Assembly (NCBI RefSeq): GCF_005930495.1
Contig: NZ_SJEX01000055.1
Location: 1 to 35,016 of the forward strand
Source of the DNA: Modestobacter excelsi
Lineage (GTDB): Bacteria; Actinomycetota; Actinomycetes; Mycobacteriales; Geodermatophilaceae
DNA: 35,016 nucleotides
Direction: 5' to 3'
Under the pieces are notes generated by a model. That model was given only the letters and a program-made list of their open reading frames with translations, made no database searches and was not told where the DNA came from. Shown here piece after piece: positions 7,470 through 15,673 of the stretch. The number at the start of each line of letters is the position of its first letter. The stretch's first letter is position 1. Both the position numbers and the translations under genes were made by a program.

Positions 7470-8457
7470 CCACCACCCACCCGCGCACCGGTGCACTGCC
7501 CGGGCGTATCGCCTCCTTCCCCTTCCCGTTCCCCACCGACCAGTACCGGTACAGCACCAACGTCGAGCCCGCCGGCGGGCGAACCGCACCGTCGCCGGCA
7601 GTTGGGGAGAGCACGTCCTGCACGTGGACGAGTCCTACGAGTCCGACAGCGCCGAGTGCCTCGCCCTGCTGGCGACCGACCCGTCGCGGTGCCAGGAGCT
7701 GCCGCACATGCGGCCGGCGTGCTGGGACGCCATGACGTTCGTGATGTCCGAACTGCAGGAGGCCCGGCCCGACGCCTTCAACCTGGAGCGGCTCGACGTA
7801 GACACCTGGCGGTGGCGCAACCAGCTGCTGGGCATCGAGCAGGAGTTCGTGTACGGCGACGACCGGACGCTGCCGACCGACCCGCTGCGGTTCATCGCAC
7901 CCCAGGTGCAGGACGACCTGGTGCTGCTCGACCAGCGCGAGGGATCCCTGTGGGCGGACGCCGGGGTGGTGACCGCGGCCGCCGACTGGTCGATGCGCTT
8001 CGACGTGGGCATGAGCTTCCTGGAGATCCACGGACCGGTTCCCCGGGTGCACCCGGCCGGCGTGGTCGACCGGGCGCAGGAGTTCCTGATGCGCCTGCAA
8101 CCGGGGGAGGCCTACCGCCGCACCAACTGGACGATGACGGTCGGCCGGCGCCTGGACACGGCCACCGAGACCTATCCCGAGTGGGGACCGGACCGGCGGC
8201 TGGTGCTCGGCCAGGACATCGGCACCCGGCTCCACCTGCGGGTCGAGGTCCAGCACCTGGTCCGGCTGCCCAGCTCCGGTGCGGTGCTGTTCCTCATCCG
8301 CACGTACCTGCTCCCGCTCCAGGACATCGCCCGGGTGCCCGCCTGGAGGGACCGTCTCGCGGCCGTGCTGGCGGAGCTCCCGCAGGACATGGCCGACTAC
8401 AAGGGCATCGCCCGCTACCGGCACGCTGCGGTGGACTGGCTGCGGAGCGCGGCATGA
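7466..8457 (+). CDS. Heme-dependent oxidative N-demethylase (DUF3445), copy 1, apparent frameshift
   Basis: This is a paralogue of the protein at 9946-10929. The first 35 or so codons from the GTG at 7466 (ending Y-S-T-N-V-E-P) are in one frame, and the rest (from about V-A-G-S-W-G-E-H-V) is in another. Compared with the second copy, 32 nt instead of 33 separate the V-E-P and W-G-E-H codons, so one nucleotide is missing within about 7571-7590. Everything after that is intact, including E-I-H-G-P-V-P, R-R-T-N-W, V-Q-H-L-V-R-L-P, I-R-T-Y and Y-K-G-I. A GTG at 7624 could restart translation but would omit conserved N-terminal residues. The enzyme should oxidatively remove a methyl group from a secondary amine. 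The shift may be a real mutation or a sequencing error. Confidence 0.78.
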
Positions 8458-9008
8458 CCGCACTGCTCCCCGCACCGGCACCCGCGGCGGCGGACCGGCA
8501 GACCAGCGTCCCGGTGTGGCCGGTGGCAGCCCCGGCGCTGGACGCGACAGGGCGCGCGTTCCTGCTGGTGGCCGTCGGCCCGGCCGCGGAGCCCGTCGTC
8601 GCCGACTGGGCGGCTGGAGCAGTCGACCAGGGCCGCCCGGTCCAGCGGATGACCGTCGACGGACGGACCGACGACCGTGCCCTCGCCGACCTCGTCCGGC
8701 GGCTGGACCAGCTGGGCGTCGGGGCACGGCTGGCGGTCTGCGGCCCGGAGGCCGACGTCCTCGCCGTCGCCGCGGCGGCCCGGCGGGTCGGCCTCCTCCC
8801 CGAGGAGATCGCGACGTTCGCCGTCGACCGAGGCGACCTCAGCGTCTTCTGCGTGCACTGCGAGGTCACCTCGCGCATGGCCGCGGCACCCGGCGCGGAG
8901 GTCACCTGCCCGGGTTGCCGGCGGCGCATCGAGGTGCACGAGCACGTCTCCGGTCACCGGGGCAGCTACCTCGCCTCGGCGATCGCCCTCCCGGAGGGCG
9001 ACGCATGA
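8454..9008 (+). CDS. DmmA-like dimethylamine monooxygenase subunit, copy 2
   Basis: The 184-residue paralogue of 5947-6486 has the same layout. V-C-G-P-E-A-D-V-L at 95-103 is even closer to a ferredoxin-reductase C-G-P motif than in copy 1. A Cys4 knuckle follows, C133-x2-C136 and C152-x2-C155. The shared tail H-V-S followed by R-G-S-Y-L matches R-R-L-G-A-Y-L in copy 1. The first 30 residues are Ala/Pro rich. The ATG overlaps the stop of the first demethylase by 4 bp, and the stop overlaps the next reductase by 4 bp. The divergence between the copies shows the duplication is old. Confidence 0.8.
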   Translation: MTALLPAPAPAAADRQTSVPVWPVAAPALDATGRAFLLVAVGPAAEPVVADWAAGAVDQGRPVQRMTVDGRTDDRALADLVRRLDQLGVGARLAVCGPEADVLAVAAAARRVGLLPEEIATFAVDRGDLSVFCVHCEVTSRMAAAPGAEVTCPGCRRRIEVHEHVSGHRGSYLASAIALPEGDA

Positions 9009-9949
9009 GCGGCTCCCCGGCGGTCTGCCTGCGGGTGGCCCAGATCGACCAGGTCACCGCCGGCGTCCGGCAGATCGTGCTGCAGGACCCAGACGGGCGC
9101 CGGCTGCCCGGGTACGCGCCGGGCAGCCACCTGACCGTCACCGCCGGCGGCAAGCGCAACGCCTACTCGCTGACCGGGTCGGGCATCGCCCCCGACGACT
9201 ACCGGATCTCCGTCCTGCGCACCCGCGGCGGCGAGGGGTCCGGTTGGCTGCACGACAGCCTCCGGGTGGGCGACCTGCTCCCTGTGGAGGGCCCGCGGTC
9301 GGCCTTCCCGTTCGAGCTGGCATCGACGCGTTCACTGCTGGTCGCGGCCGGGATCGGGGTCACCCCGATCCTGTCGCACCTGCGGGCCGCCCGGATCTGG
9401 GGCCGGCCGGTCGAGGTGGTGTACGGCTACCGCCCCGGTGCGGCGGCGCACCTGGACGAGGTGCGTGAGCTGGCCGGGCCCGACCTGGTCGAGGCCCCCG
9501 GTCGGGCCGCTCTCGCGCAGGCCCTGCTGGAGCGGCTGGCGTGCCAGCCGTGGGGGACGCACGCCTACGCGTGCGGCCCGACCGCCGTCCTGGAGCTGTT
9601 CACCGCCACGGCGCGGGACGCCGGCTGGCCGCCGGTCCGGCTGCACGTCGAGCACTTCCAGGCGCCCGAGCTGGCACCCGGCCGGCCGTTCGCGGCGTTG
9701 CTGCGCCGCACCGGCGTGCAGCTGGCCGTACCCAGCGGCACCAGCCTGCTCGAGGCGGCCCTGGACGCCGGCGTCGACGTCCCCAACCTGTGCCGTCGAG
9801 GCGTCTGCGGCCAGTGCCTGGTGCCGGTCGCCGGGGGCCGGGTCGACCACCGGGACCTGGTCCTCGACGAGACCGAGAGACAGGCCCACACCAGCATGCT
9901 GGCCTGCGTGTCGCGGGCCGCCGACGACCACCTGGAGCTCGACCTGTGA
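9005..9949 (+). CDS. PDR/VanB-type reductase of the amine demethylase, copy 2
   Basis: The 314-residue reductase is paralogous to 6483-7469. Its flavin-binding R-N-A-Y-S-L is at 51-56, NAD-binding A-A-G-I-G-V-T-P at 114-121, A-C-G-P at 189-192, and the C-terminal [2Fe-2S] ligands are C263, C268, C271 and C301. It lacks the 14-residue N-terminal extension of copy 1. It is coupled by 4-bp overlaps to the DmmA-like gene before it and the demethylase after it. Each triad therefore carries its own electron supply, and cross-feeding cannot be judged from sequence. Confidence 0.87.
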   Translation: MSGSPAVCLRVAQIDQVTAGVRQIVLQDPDGRRLPGYAPGSHLTVTAGGKRNAYSLTGSGIAPDDYRISVLRTRGGEGSGWLHDSLRVGDLLPVEGPRSAFPFELASTRSLLVAAGIGVTPILSHLRAARIWGRPVEVVYGYRPGAAAHLDEVRELAGPDLVEAPGRAALAQALLERLACQPWGTHAYACGPTAVLELFTATARDAGWPPVRLHVEHFQAPELAPGRPFAALLRRTGVQLAVPSGTSLLEAALDAGVDVPNLCRRGVCGQCLVPVAGGRVDHRDLVLDETERQAHTSMLACVSRAADDHLELDL

Positions 9950-10929
9950 GTGACCTCTCCCGCCTGCCGTGGCCCTTCGCCCCCGGCGAGACCACGTTCC
10001 GCTACGCGGTCAACGTCGAGCCGGCGCGACGCCGGATCGAGACCCCCGCCGGCCACTGGGGCGAGCACGTCATCGACCTCGGCGACGACTACCTCGAGCA
10101 GATGTCGCTGCGCCGTGAGCTGCTGGCCCGCGACCCCGGACGGCGCCAGGTGCTGCCGCACATGGAGCCGGCCTGCTGGGACATGCTCCTGTTCCTGCTC
10201 CGCGAGCTGGTCGCGACCCGGCCCGATGCCATGCACCTGTCCGCGGAGGGCCGCGCGTTCCACTGGCGCAACGACCTGTTGGGCATCGAGCAGGCCTTCG
10301 TGCTCGGGGACGCCACCACGCTGCCCACCGACCCGCTCACCTGGATCGGCTGCCAGGTGCCCGACGACGTCCTCATGGTCAGCGACCGCGGGGGGCGGTT
10401 GTGGTTCGACGCCGCGCTGGTCACCTGGGCCGCAGCGTGGTCGGTGAAGTTCGACGTCGGCATGCACCTGGACGAGATCCACGGACCGGTGCCCCGGCTG
10501 AACGAGCAGGGTGTGACCAGCCGGGCCACCCGGTTCATGCGCAGCCTGACCTCCGACGTGGTCTACCGCCGGGTCAACTGGACCTTCTCCGCCCACGGCT
10601 CGCCGCGGCGGGACATCAGCCTGGAGACCAAGCCGGACTGGGACGCCGACATCCCGCGGCTCATCCGGGACGGCGACTGGCCCCGGCTGCAGCTGCGGAT
10701 CGAGCTGGAACACCTCACGCGACTGCCGCTGACCGGCACGCTCACGTTCAACATCCGGACCTACATGGCCCCCCTCGGGGAGATCGCCCTGATCCCGGAG
10801 TGGCGCGACCAACTGGCTGCGGTCGTCGCCGAACTGCCCGAGGACATCGCGGGCTACAAGGGCATCGCGCCCTACCGTGACGACGTCGTCGCGTACCTGA
10901 CCGGGGCAGCCCGCTCGGCCGTCGCCTGA
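9946..10929 (+). CDS. Heme-dependent oxidative N-demethylase (DUF3445), copy 2
   Basis: This intact 327-residue member of the heme-dependent oxidative N-demethylase family (DUF3445) starts at a GTG that overlaps the reductase stop by 4 bp. Conserved blocks include W-G-E-H (38-41), P-H-M-E-P-A-C-W-D (71-79), L-L-G-I-E-Q (111-116), L-P-T-D-P-L (126-131), E-I-H-G-P-V-P (177-183), R-V-N-W (209-212), L-E-H-L-T-R-L-P (254-261) and Y-K-G-I (304-307). Characterised relatives convert dimethylamine to methylamine and formaldehyde using O2 and electrons from the reductase. It is the last gene of the operon. With copy 1 frameshifted, this may be the only functional demethylase of the pair. Confidence 0.87.
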   Translation: MSDLSRLPWPFAPGETTFRYAVNVEPARRRIETPAGHWGEHVIDLGDDYLEQMSLRRELLARDPGRRQVLPHMEPACWDMLLFLLRELVATRPDAMHLSAEGRAFHWRNDLLGIEQAFVLGDATTLPTDPLTWIGCQVPDDVLMVSDRGGRLWFDAALVTWAAAWSVKFDVGMHLDEIHGPVPRLNEQGVTSRATRFMRSLTSDVVYRRVNWTFSAHGSPRRDISLETKPDWDADIPRLIRDGDWPRLQLRIELEHLTRLPLTGTLTFNIRTYMAPLGEIALIPEWRDQLAAVVAELPEDIAGYKGIAPYRDDVVAYLTGAARSAVA

Positions 10930-11284
10930 GCCGGCCTGGCCGACCAGCCCGTCCTGTCTGTGTACGAGCGGGTCACGGGATCGGCCGCGGCCTGGCCGGG
11001 GACGAGCTGAACCAGGCGCGGACGTCGTGGCTGCGGCGTGGCGAGTCTGGGGACATGGGGCACTGCGCTCGATCGAAGGGGGCCGAGCGCTCTCCCCGGG
11101 GGATCGGTGTTGTCTGGCTCTCCCAGTGCGCAGCAGTCCGGCCGAGGAGCTCACGCCCACCGTGCCTGGGCATCCCTCGATCTCCTGTAGGTGTCCACCT
11201 GATCCGGTAGCCCGCTCGGGCGGGCTGCAACCAGCCCGCCCGCCGGCCGCCAGGTCAGTTGCGCGACGGCCAGGGCCTGGACGA
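10930..11284. other. 355-bp intergenic region between convergent operons
   Basis: The region separates the demethylase operon from the convergent serine hydrolase. No plausible gene was found. A short GC-rich self-complementary stretch (CGGCC ... GGCCG) lies about 60 bp after the demethylase stop, and a clear terminator hairpin occupies 11217-11242. The rest shows nothing recognisable. Confidence 0.6.
11217..11242 (-). terminator. Terminator hairpin after the serine hydrolase
   Basis: A perfect 10-bp stem (CGGGCGGGCT / AGCCCGCCCG) with a 6-nt loop begins about 43 nt downstream of the stop codon at 11285 on the minus strand. There is no T-run. Confidence 0.6.
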
Positions 11285-12466
11285 TCACCAGGTCGGCAGG
11301 CTGCCGGGGTACAGCAGCGTGACGATCCCACCCCAGAGGTCGGCCGCGGGGACGGCCTCACCGTCGGCCGCATCGACCATCACCACCACGCTCGCCTTCT
11401 CCTCCGGCAGGTGGAAGACCATGTCGCTGTAACCGAAGATCGAGCCGTTGTGGCCGACCCAGTTCCCGAGCTGGATCACGCCGAGGCCGTACTGCGCCCG
11501 GATGCCGGTGGAGGTGAGCGGCGTCCACTCCTGGCGCAGCCGGGCGGTCCCCGGGGCGAGGCCCGCTCCGGTCGCCAGCTGCTCGGCGTAGCGCATCATG
11601 TCCGGCACCGTGGAGATGACCGCACCGGCGGTGAACGGGACCACCGGGTTGCTGAGCGTGACGTCCCGTGGCTCATCCGCTGCAGGGTCCGCGGGCGCCA
11701 GCTGACTGTCGGTGTTCATGTACCCGTGGCTGAAGGGCTCCGGCAGGGCCGCGGTCGTGGGATACGACGTCTCCTCGAGGCCGAGGTCATCGATGACCGA
11801 GGTGATGGCCTGCTGTGCCGAGCGGCCGGTGACCCGCTCGATGACCAGCCCCAGCAGCACGTACTCCGAGTTGGAGTACACGGTCGCCTGACCGGGTGCG
11901 GCGGCCTCGTCGGCGTGCGCGCGGATGATGTCGAGGACGTCGTAGGGGGACCATCCCGGCAGGAGCGGATCCGCCACGTACCGCGCCAGGAAGTGCTCGT
12001 CCGCGACGAAGTCGTACACGCCGCCGCGCATGCCCAGCAGGTCGTGGATCGTGATCTCGTCCCCGTGGGGGATGTCGGGGACGTACTCCTCCAGGGTGTC
12101 GTCGAGGGACACCTTCCCCTGCTCGGCGAGGCGCAGCACCGCCTGGGCGGTGAAGGTCTTGGTCACGCTGGCGATGCGGTAGTGCATGTCGGGAGTCATC
12201 GGGGTCCCCGCGGTGTCGGCGGTCCCGTAGGCCTGCAGGTAGTCCCCCCGGACCGGGTCGGAGATGCCGACCACCGCACCGGTGATGCCGTTGGTCAGCG
12301 CGGCCCGGGCCAGCTCGTCGACCTGTGCGGCGAGCTCCGGGTCGAGGGTCGCGGCCGGGGGAGGAGCGGACTCGGCGAGGGCCGCGGGGGTGGTCGTGAA
12401 GCCCGTCGTACCGGCCCCGGCGAGCAGGGCGAGTGCGAGGGCGGCGGGGCGCATCCATCGGCGCAT
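11285..12466 (-). CDS. Exported serine hydrolase (class C beta-lactamase/DD-peptidase family)
   Basis: The 393-residue protein belongs to the beta-lactamase/R61 DD-carboxypeptidase superfamily. The active-site triad motifs are S100-V-T-K103, Y197-S-N199 and H339-N-G341. An N-terminal signal peptide (M-R-R-W-M-R then an Ala/Leu-rich core, cleavage near residue 32) indicates export. The ATG at 12466 was chosen because GGAGGAG precedes it and the signal peptide starts there. A longer frame upstream would bury the signal. Ninety bp separate it from the homologous gene upstream on the same strand. Substrates may be cell-wall peptides or esters. A true beta-lactamase is possible but not implied. 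Confidence 0.85.
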   Translation of the reverse strand: MRRWMRPAALALALLAGAGTTGFTTTPAALAESAPPPAATLDPELAAQVDELARAALTNGITGAVVGISDPVRGDYLQAYGTADTAGTPMTPDMHYRIASVTKTFTAQAVLRLAEQGKVSLDDTLEEYVPDIPHGDEITIHDLLGMRGGVYDFVADEHFLARYVADPLLPGWSPYDVLDIIRAHADEAAAPGQATVYSNSEYVLLGLVIERVTGRSAQQAITSVIDDLGLEETSYPTTAALPEPFSHGYMNTDSQLAPADPAADEPRDVTLSNPVVPFTAGAVISTVPDMMRYAEQLATGAGLAPGTARLRQEWTPLTSTGIRAQYGLGVIQLGNWVGHNGSIFGYSDMVFHLPEEKASVVVMVDAADGEAVPAADLWGGIVTLLYPGSLPTW

Positions 12467-12556
12467 GGGGAACAGCTCCTCCCGTGGAGGTGACGGTGTG
12501 GTGTCCCCGTGGCCGAGGGGCCCGTCCGTGCTGACCCGGTCTGCCACGGGTGCCGA

Positions 12557-13825
12557 TCAGTCGGCGTAGAGCTCGGCGATCACCGCCTTGGCGAGCTCGA
12601 CGGCCGGGCCTTCGCCGTTGGGTGCGGGGGCGGTGGAGGCCCAGGTGACGACGGTGATGTCCCGGACCGGGTCGTAGCCCATGAAGGAGTTGGTCCCGGG
12701 CAGCTCACCGCTGTGTCCGTACACGGGGCCGAAGCTGGCCAGGCCGAGCCCGTAGCCGGGGCTGGCCGGGTCGTCCGGGTCCAGCGGCTGGACGCTGGCG
12801 ATCCGCTCCTGTTGCAGCTGCGGGCTGAGCAGGCCCCCGCCGACCAGTTCCTCCACGTAGTCGGCGAGGTCCGGCGCGGTGGAGATCCCGGCGCCCGCGG
12901 TCCACCCCCAGGAGGGGTTGGCGTCGGTGACGTCCATCGGCTCCAAGGTGCCGGCGCGGGCTGCGGCCTGGACCTCCGGTGGCAGCACGAGGCTGTCGAT
13001 GGTCTCCACGTTCGTGCCGAAGGTGTAGGTCCGCGGGTGCGGCTCCGGGATCGAGGCGTCGGTCAGCGCCGGGAAGGAGGTCTCGCCCAGGCCCAGCGGG
13101 TCGAAGATCCGCTCCTGGAAGGCCTGCTCCACCGGGACCCCGGTGAGCTGTTCGATGATCACGCCCAGCAGCACGTAGTTGGTGTTGGAGTACAGGAACC
13201 CCTCGCCCGGAGGGAAGGCGGGAGGCTCGGCGAGGCCGATCGCGAGCAGTTCCTCCGGGTTCCACACCCGGCCGGGGTTGCTGTCCATCTGCTCGTTCAG
13301 TTCCAGGTCGGTGGTGTAGTTGGCCAGCCCGCTGCTCATGTCCAGCAGCTGGGCGATGGTGATGTTCTCCCCGTTGGGCACGTCCGGGCGGTACCACGAC
13401 ACCGGGTCGTCCAGGCCGATCCTGCCCTCGTCGACCAGCTGCAGGATCACCGTGGCGGTCATGGTCTTGGTGTTGCTGCCGATCCGGACGTGGTCGGCGA
13501 GCGTGACCGGCTCGGTGCCGTGCCAGGTCCGGGTGCCCATCGTGGTGGCCCAGTCGCCGAGCTCCGGCGACCGCACCAGGACGACGGCGCCGGTGATCGC
13601 GAGGTCCGTCATGAGCCGGTCGAGCTCGGGCTGGACCGCCGCGGCGTACGCCGGGACCTCCCACGGCGCCGGACCCTCCCACGGCGCCGCCGCACCACCC
13701 GGCCACGCGTTCGCCGGGGTGGGAGCCGCGACCAGCAACGCGACCGCCGTGGTCGCCATCCAGGCGGCCCGTGCACCGGGCGGCCGGCGACGGTACGACC
13801 CGCGCGAGCGCTCTGCAGCTGTCAT
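12557..13825 (-). CDS. Exported serine hydrolase, paralogue (class C beta-lactamase/DD-peptidase family)
   Basis: The 422-residue paralogue of the downstream gene has S117-N-T-K120, Y212-S-N214 and H371-S-G373. Basic residues 8-19 followed by a hydrophobic stretch and A-N-A near residue 40 form a signal peptide. A short Pro/Trp-rich linker (A-P-W-E-G-P-A-P-W-E) precedes the catalytic domain and is encoded by a small duplicated DNA word. GGAAGG precedes the ATG. Together with the gene at 11285 and the PBP4-like gene upstream it forms a run of three same-strand penicillin-recognising enzymes. The substrate is unknown. Confidence 0.85.
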   Translation of the reverse strand: MTAAERSRGSYRRRPPGARAAWMATTAVALLVAAPTPANAWPGGAAAPWEGPAPWEVPAYAAAVQPELDRLMTDLAITGAVVLVRSPELGDWATTMGTRTWHGTEPVTLADHVRIGSNTKTMTATVILQLVDEGRIGLDDPVSWYRPDVPNGENITIAQLLDMSSGLANYTTDLELNEQMDSNPGRVWNPEELLAIGLAEPPAFPPGEGFLYSNTNYVLLGVIIEQLTGVPVEQAFQERIFDPLGLGETSFPALTDASIPEPHPRTYTFGTNVETIDSLVLPPEVQAAARAGTLEPMDVTDANPSWGWTAGAGISTAPDLADYVEELVGGGLLSPQLQQERIASVQPLDPDDPASPGYGLGLASFGPVYGHSGELPGTNSFMGYDPVRDITVVTWASTAPAPNGEGPAVELAKAVIAELYAD

Positions 13826-13907
13826 GGTCGACCTTCCGATGGGCAGCCGGTCAGGGGGTGTCCGTGCGTCCGCACCACGTGGCTCACCTGCCGGTTCACC
13901 GCCGGTG

Positions 13908-15512
13908 TCACAGCGCCTGCTGGAACGCCGCGGCGACGGCCGCCACGTCCTCGTTGGCGTCGTGCAGACCGGTGGGCAGGTCGGGGTACGTCGCCCCGCT
14001 CATGGACAGGGAGAACACCAGCCGCTCGCCCCGCTCGGTCGTGAGGTAGCCGGCGAGGCTCTGCACCTTGTAGTACATGCGGCCCGTGGTGGGGTCGAGG
14101 TCCACGCTGGTTCCCGTCTTGGCCGCGACCTCGCCCGCGGCGGGACCGTCCTGACCCGTGCTCGCCAGCGTCCCGCTCACCCCGAGGACGGGTTGGTCAG
14201 CCGCGAACTCCCCGCCCCAGGGTTGCGTCTGCGCCCACCTCATCCAGGCGACCATCTGATCGGGGGTCGTCGAGGCGGGGTCGGCGCCCTGCCCGTCGAA
14301 CAGCACCACGTCGTCGGTGTCGACGCCGGCCCGGTCGAGCTGGTGGTGCACCGCCTCCAGCCCGTCGAGGCAGTCCCGCGAACCGCCGTGCGCCGCGAGC
14401 AGGCACATCAGGGCGTTCGCACCGGTGTTGTAGCTGGTCTCCAGGATCATGCGACCGAAGACCTTCATCGGCGGGGAGGTCAGGGCGGCCACCCGGTCCT
14501 CGGCCGGGTAGGAACCCGTGGGCGGCAACCCGGTCTGGTCGTTGGCTCCCTCGGCGGGGGAGGTGACCGTGACCCCGGCGCGACCGAGTGCCTCGATGAA
14601 CAGGGTCCGCGCCCAGGAGGCCGGGTCAGGGATCCGGTAGATGGTGAGCTGGGAGGCGCCGGCCGCGATGGTGCCGCTGACCGTCACCGATGTGGGATCG
14701 TCCGGATCGGCGGTGACCGTGAGCGACGTCGGCGTGCCCGCGTCCGTGGTGGTCACCGTCGACTCCACGGTGACGGCCTGGGTCTGCGGCCGGAGGTCGA
14801 GGACGGCGGGCTGACCGATCCCGGCCGATGCCACGGTGATGTCCAGGATGTTGTCGTTGACGTAGATCGACGGTGCAGGCCCCTCCTGGCCGTCGAACGT
14901 GTCCCACAGCCGGGTGTCGATGACCACGTCGCCGGCGATCTCGGTGACGCCTGAGGCGGCCACCTGCCGGGCGAGGTCGTCGAGGCCGGCCAACGGGTCG
15001 TCCGGGACGAACGCCGCGTTCGGCGCGATGTCGCCGTAGACGTGGTCGATCGTGCTGGCGGTGAACGCGTGGTCCACGCGGCCGCTCATGGCGCCGCGGC
15101 CGCCCATCGCGAGGTCTCCCGACGCCACCAGCACCAGGTTCCCGGCGAGAGAGCCACCGGCCGGCTCGGCCGTTGCGTACACCGGCGTGGTGAGGGTGGC
15201 GTCGGTGCCCAGCGTCGCGTACGTGGTACCGACAGTGAAGTTCTTCGCGGTCGACGCGGTGAAGACCAGCTCCCCGGCACGGCCGGCCAGGACGACCCGC
15301 CCCGTGTCCGCCTCGGCGACGGAGTAGAGCCACCGGGCTGTCTCGAACTCCGGCTTGGACATGATGGCGGCGGCGGCGGCGGGGAGCTCGCCGACCTGCG
15401 CCTGGATGCCCGGCCCGGCGCCCGGCGAGGCGGACGACTCGGTCGACGCGGTGAACGCGGTGAGCACGACGGTCGACGCGATCAACGGGACGGCGGCCGC
15501 TCCGCGGTTCAT
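13908..15512 (-). CDS. dacB: D-alanyl-D-alanine carboxypeptidase/endopeptidase (PBP4, peptidase S13)
   Basis: The 534-residue exported penicillin-binding protein of the PBP4/S13 family trims or cuts peptidoglycan stem peptides. The catalytic motifs are S87-T-A-K90, S360-Y-N362 and K465-T-G467. The approximately 270-residue gap between the first two motifs is the PBP4 insertion domain. The N-terminus is a signal peptide (hydrophobic 5-20, S-A-S near 29). The ATG at 15512 has only a weak ribosome-binding site. The gene is divergent from a two-component system and 82 bp upstream of two other serine active-site hydrolases. Lipoprotein or membrane anchors were not seen. Confidence 0.88.
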   Translation of the reverse strand: MNRGAAAVPLIASTVVLTAFTASTESSASPGAGPGIQAQVGELPAAAAAIMSKPEFETARWLYSVAEADTGRVVLAGRAGELVFTASTAKNFTVGTTYATLGTDATLTTPVYATAEPAGGSLAGNLVLVASGDLAMGGRGAMSGRVDHAFTASTIDHVYGDIAPNAAFVPDDPLAGLDDLARQVAASGVTEIAGDVVIDTRLWDTFDGQEGPAPSIYVNDNILDITVASAGIGQPAVLDLRPQTQAVTVESTVTTTDAGTPTSLTVTADPDDPTSVTVSGTIAAGASQLTIYRIPDPASWARTLFIEALGRAGVTVTSPAEGANDQTGLPPTGSYPAEDRVAALTSPPMKVFGRMILETSYNTGANALMCLLAAHGGSRDCLDGLEAVHHQLDRAGVDTDDVVLFDGQGADPASTTPDQMVAWMRWAQTQPWGGEFAADQPVLGVSGTLASTGQDGPAAGEVAAKTGTSVDLDPTTGRMYYKVQSLAGYLTTERGERLVFSLSMSGATYPDLPTGLHDANEDVAAVAAAFQQAL

Positions 15513-15613
15513 GCAGGGGACCCTGGCGACGTCGTGACCGCCGGGCAATGGACCGGGGTGGCCCGCCCACCTGGACCTGGGTACAGGGCCTCGCAGGATC
15601 CGTGGGCGGAGCG

Positions 15614-15673
15614 ATGCTGCACCGAGCGCGCGTCGCCGGTGCCATGCTGCACCGATGGCGCATCGCGGAGGTG
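15614..15673 (+). repeat. Imperfect 30-bp tandem repeat at the sensor kinase start
   Basis: Two adjacent 30-bp units start at 15614 and 15644. The first 12 bp (ATGCTGCACCGA) are identical and the remainder is partly conserved. The second unit contains the kinase start codon at 15655, preceded by CATGCT and six bases, a -10-like spacing for leaderless transcription. The repeat may be a double regulator site or a duplicated promoter element. Confidence 0.5.

Noticed and set aside
13655-13695. Short direct repeat in the N-terminus of the second serine hydrolase
   Set aside because: It encodes a Pro/Trp linker and looks like ordinary low-complexity duplication.
15249-15453. Repeated DNA word GTCGACGCGGTGAA inside dacB, giving repeated F-T-A-S-T
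   Set aside because: Within a coding region and explained by codon bias. One copy is the active-site S-T-A-K region and the others are in unrelated segments.
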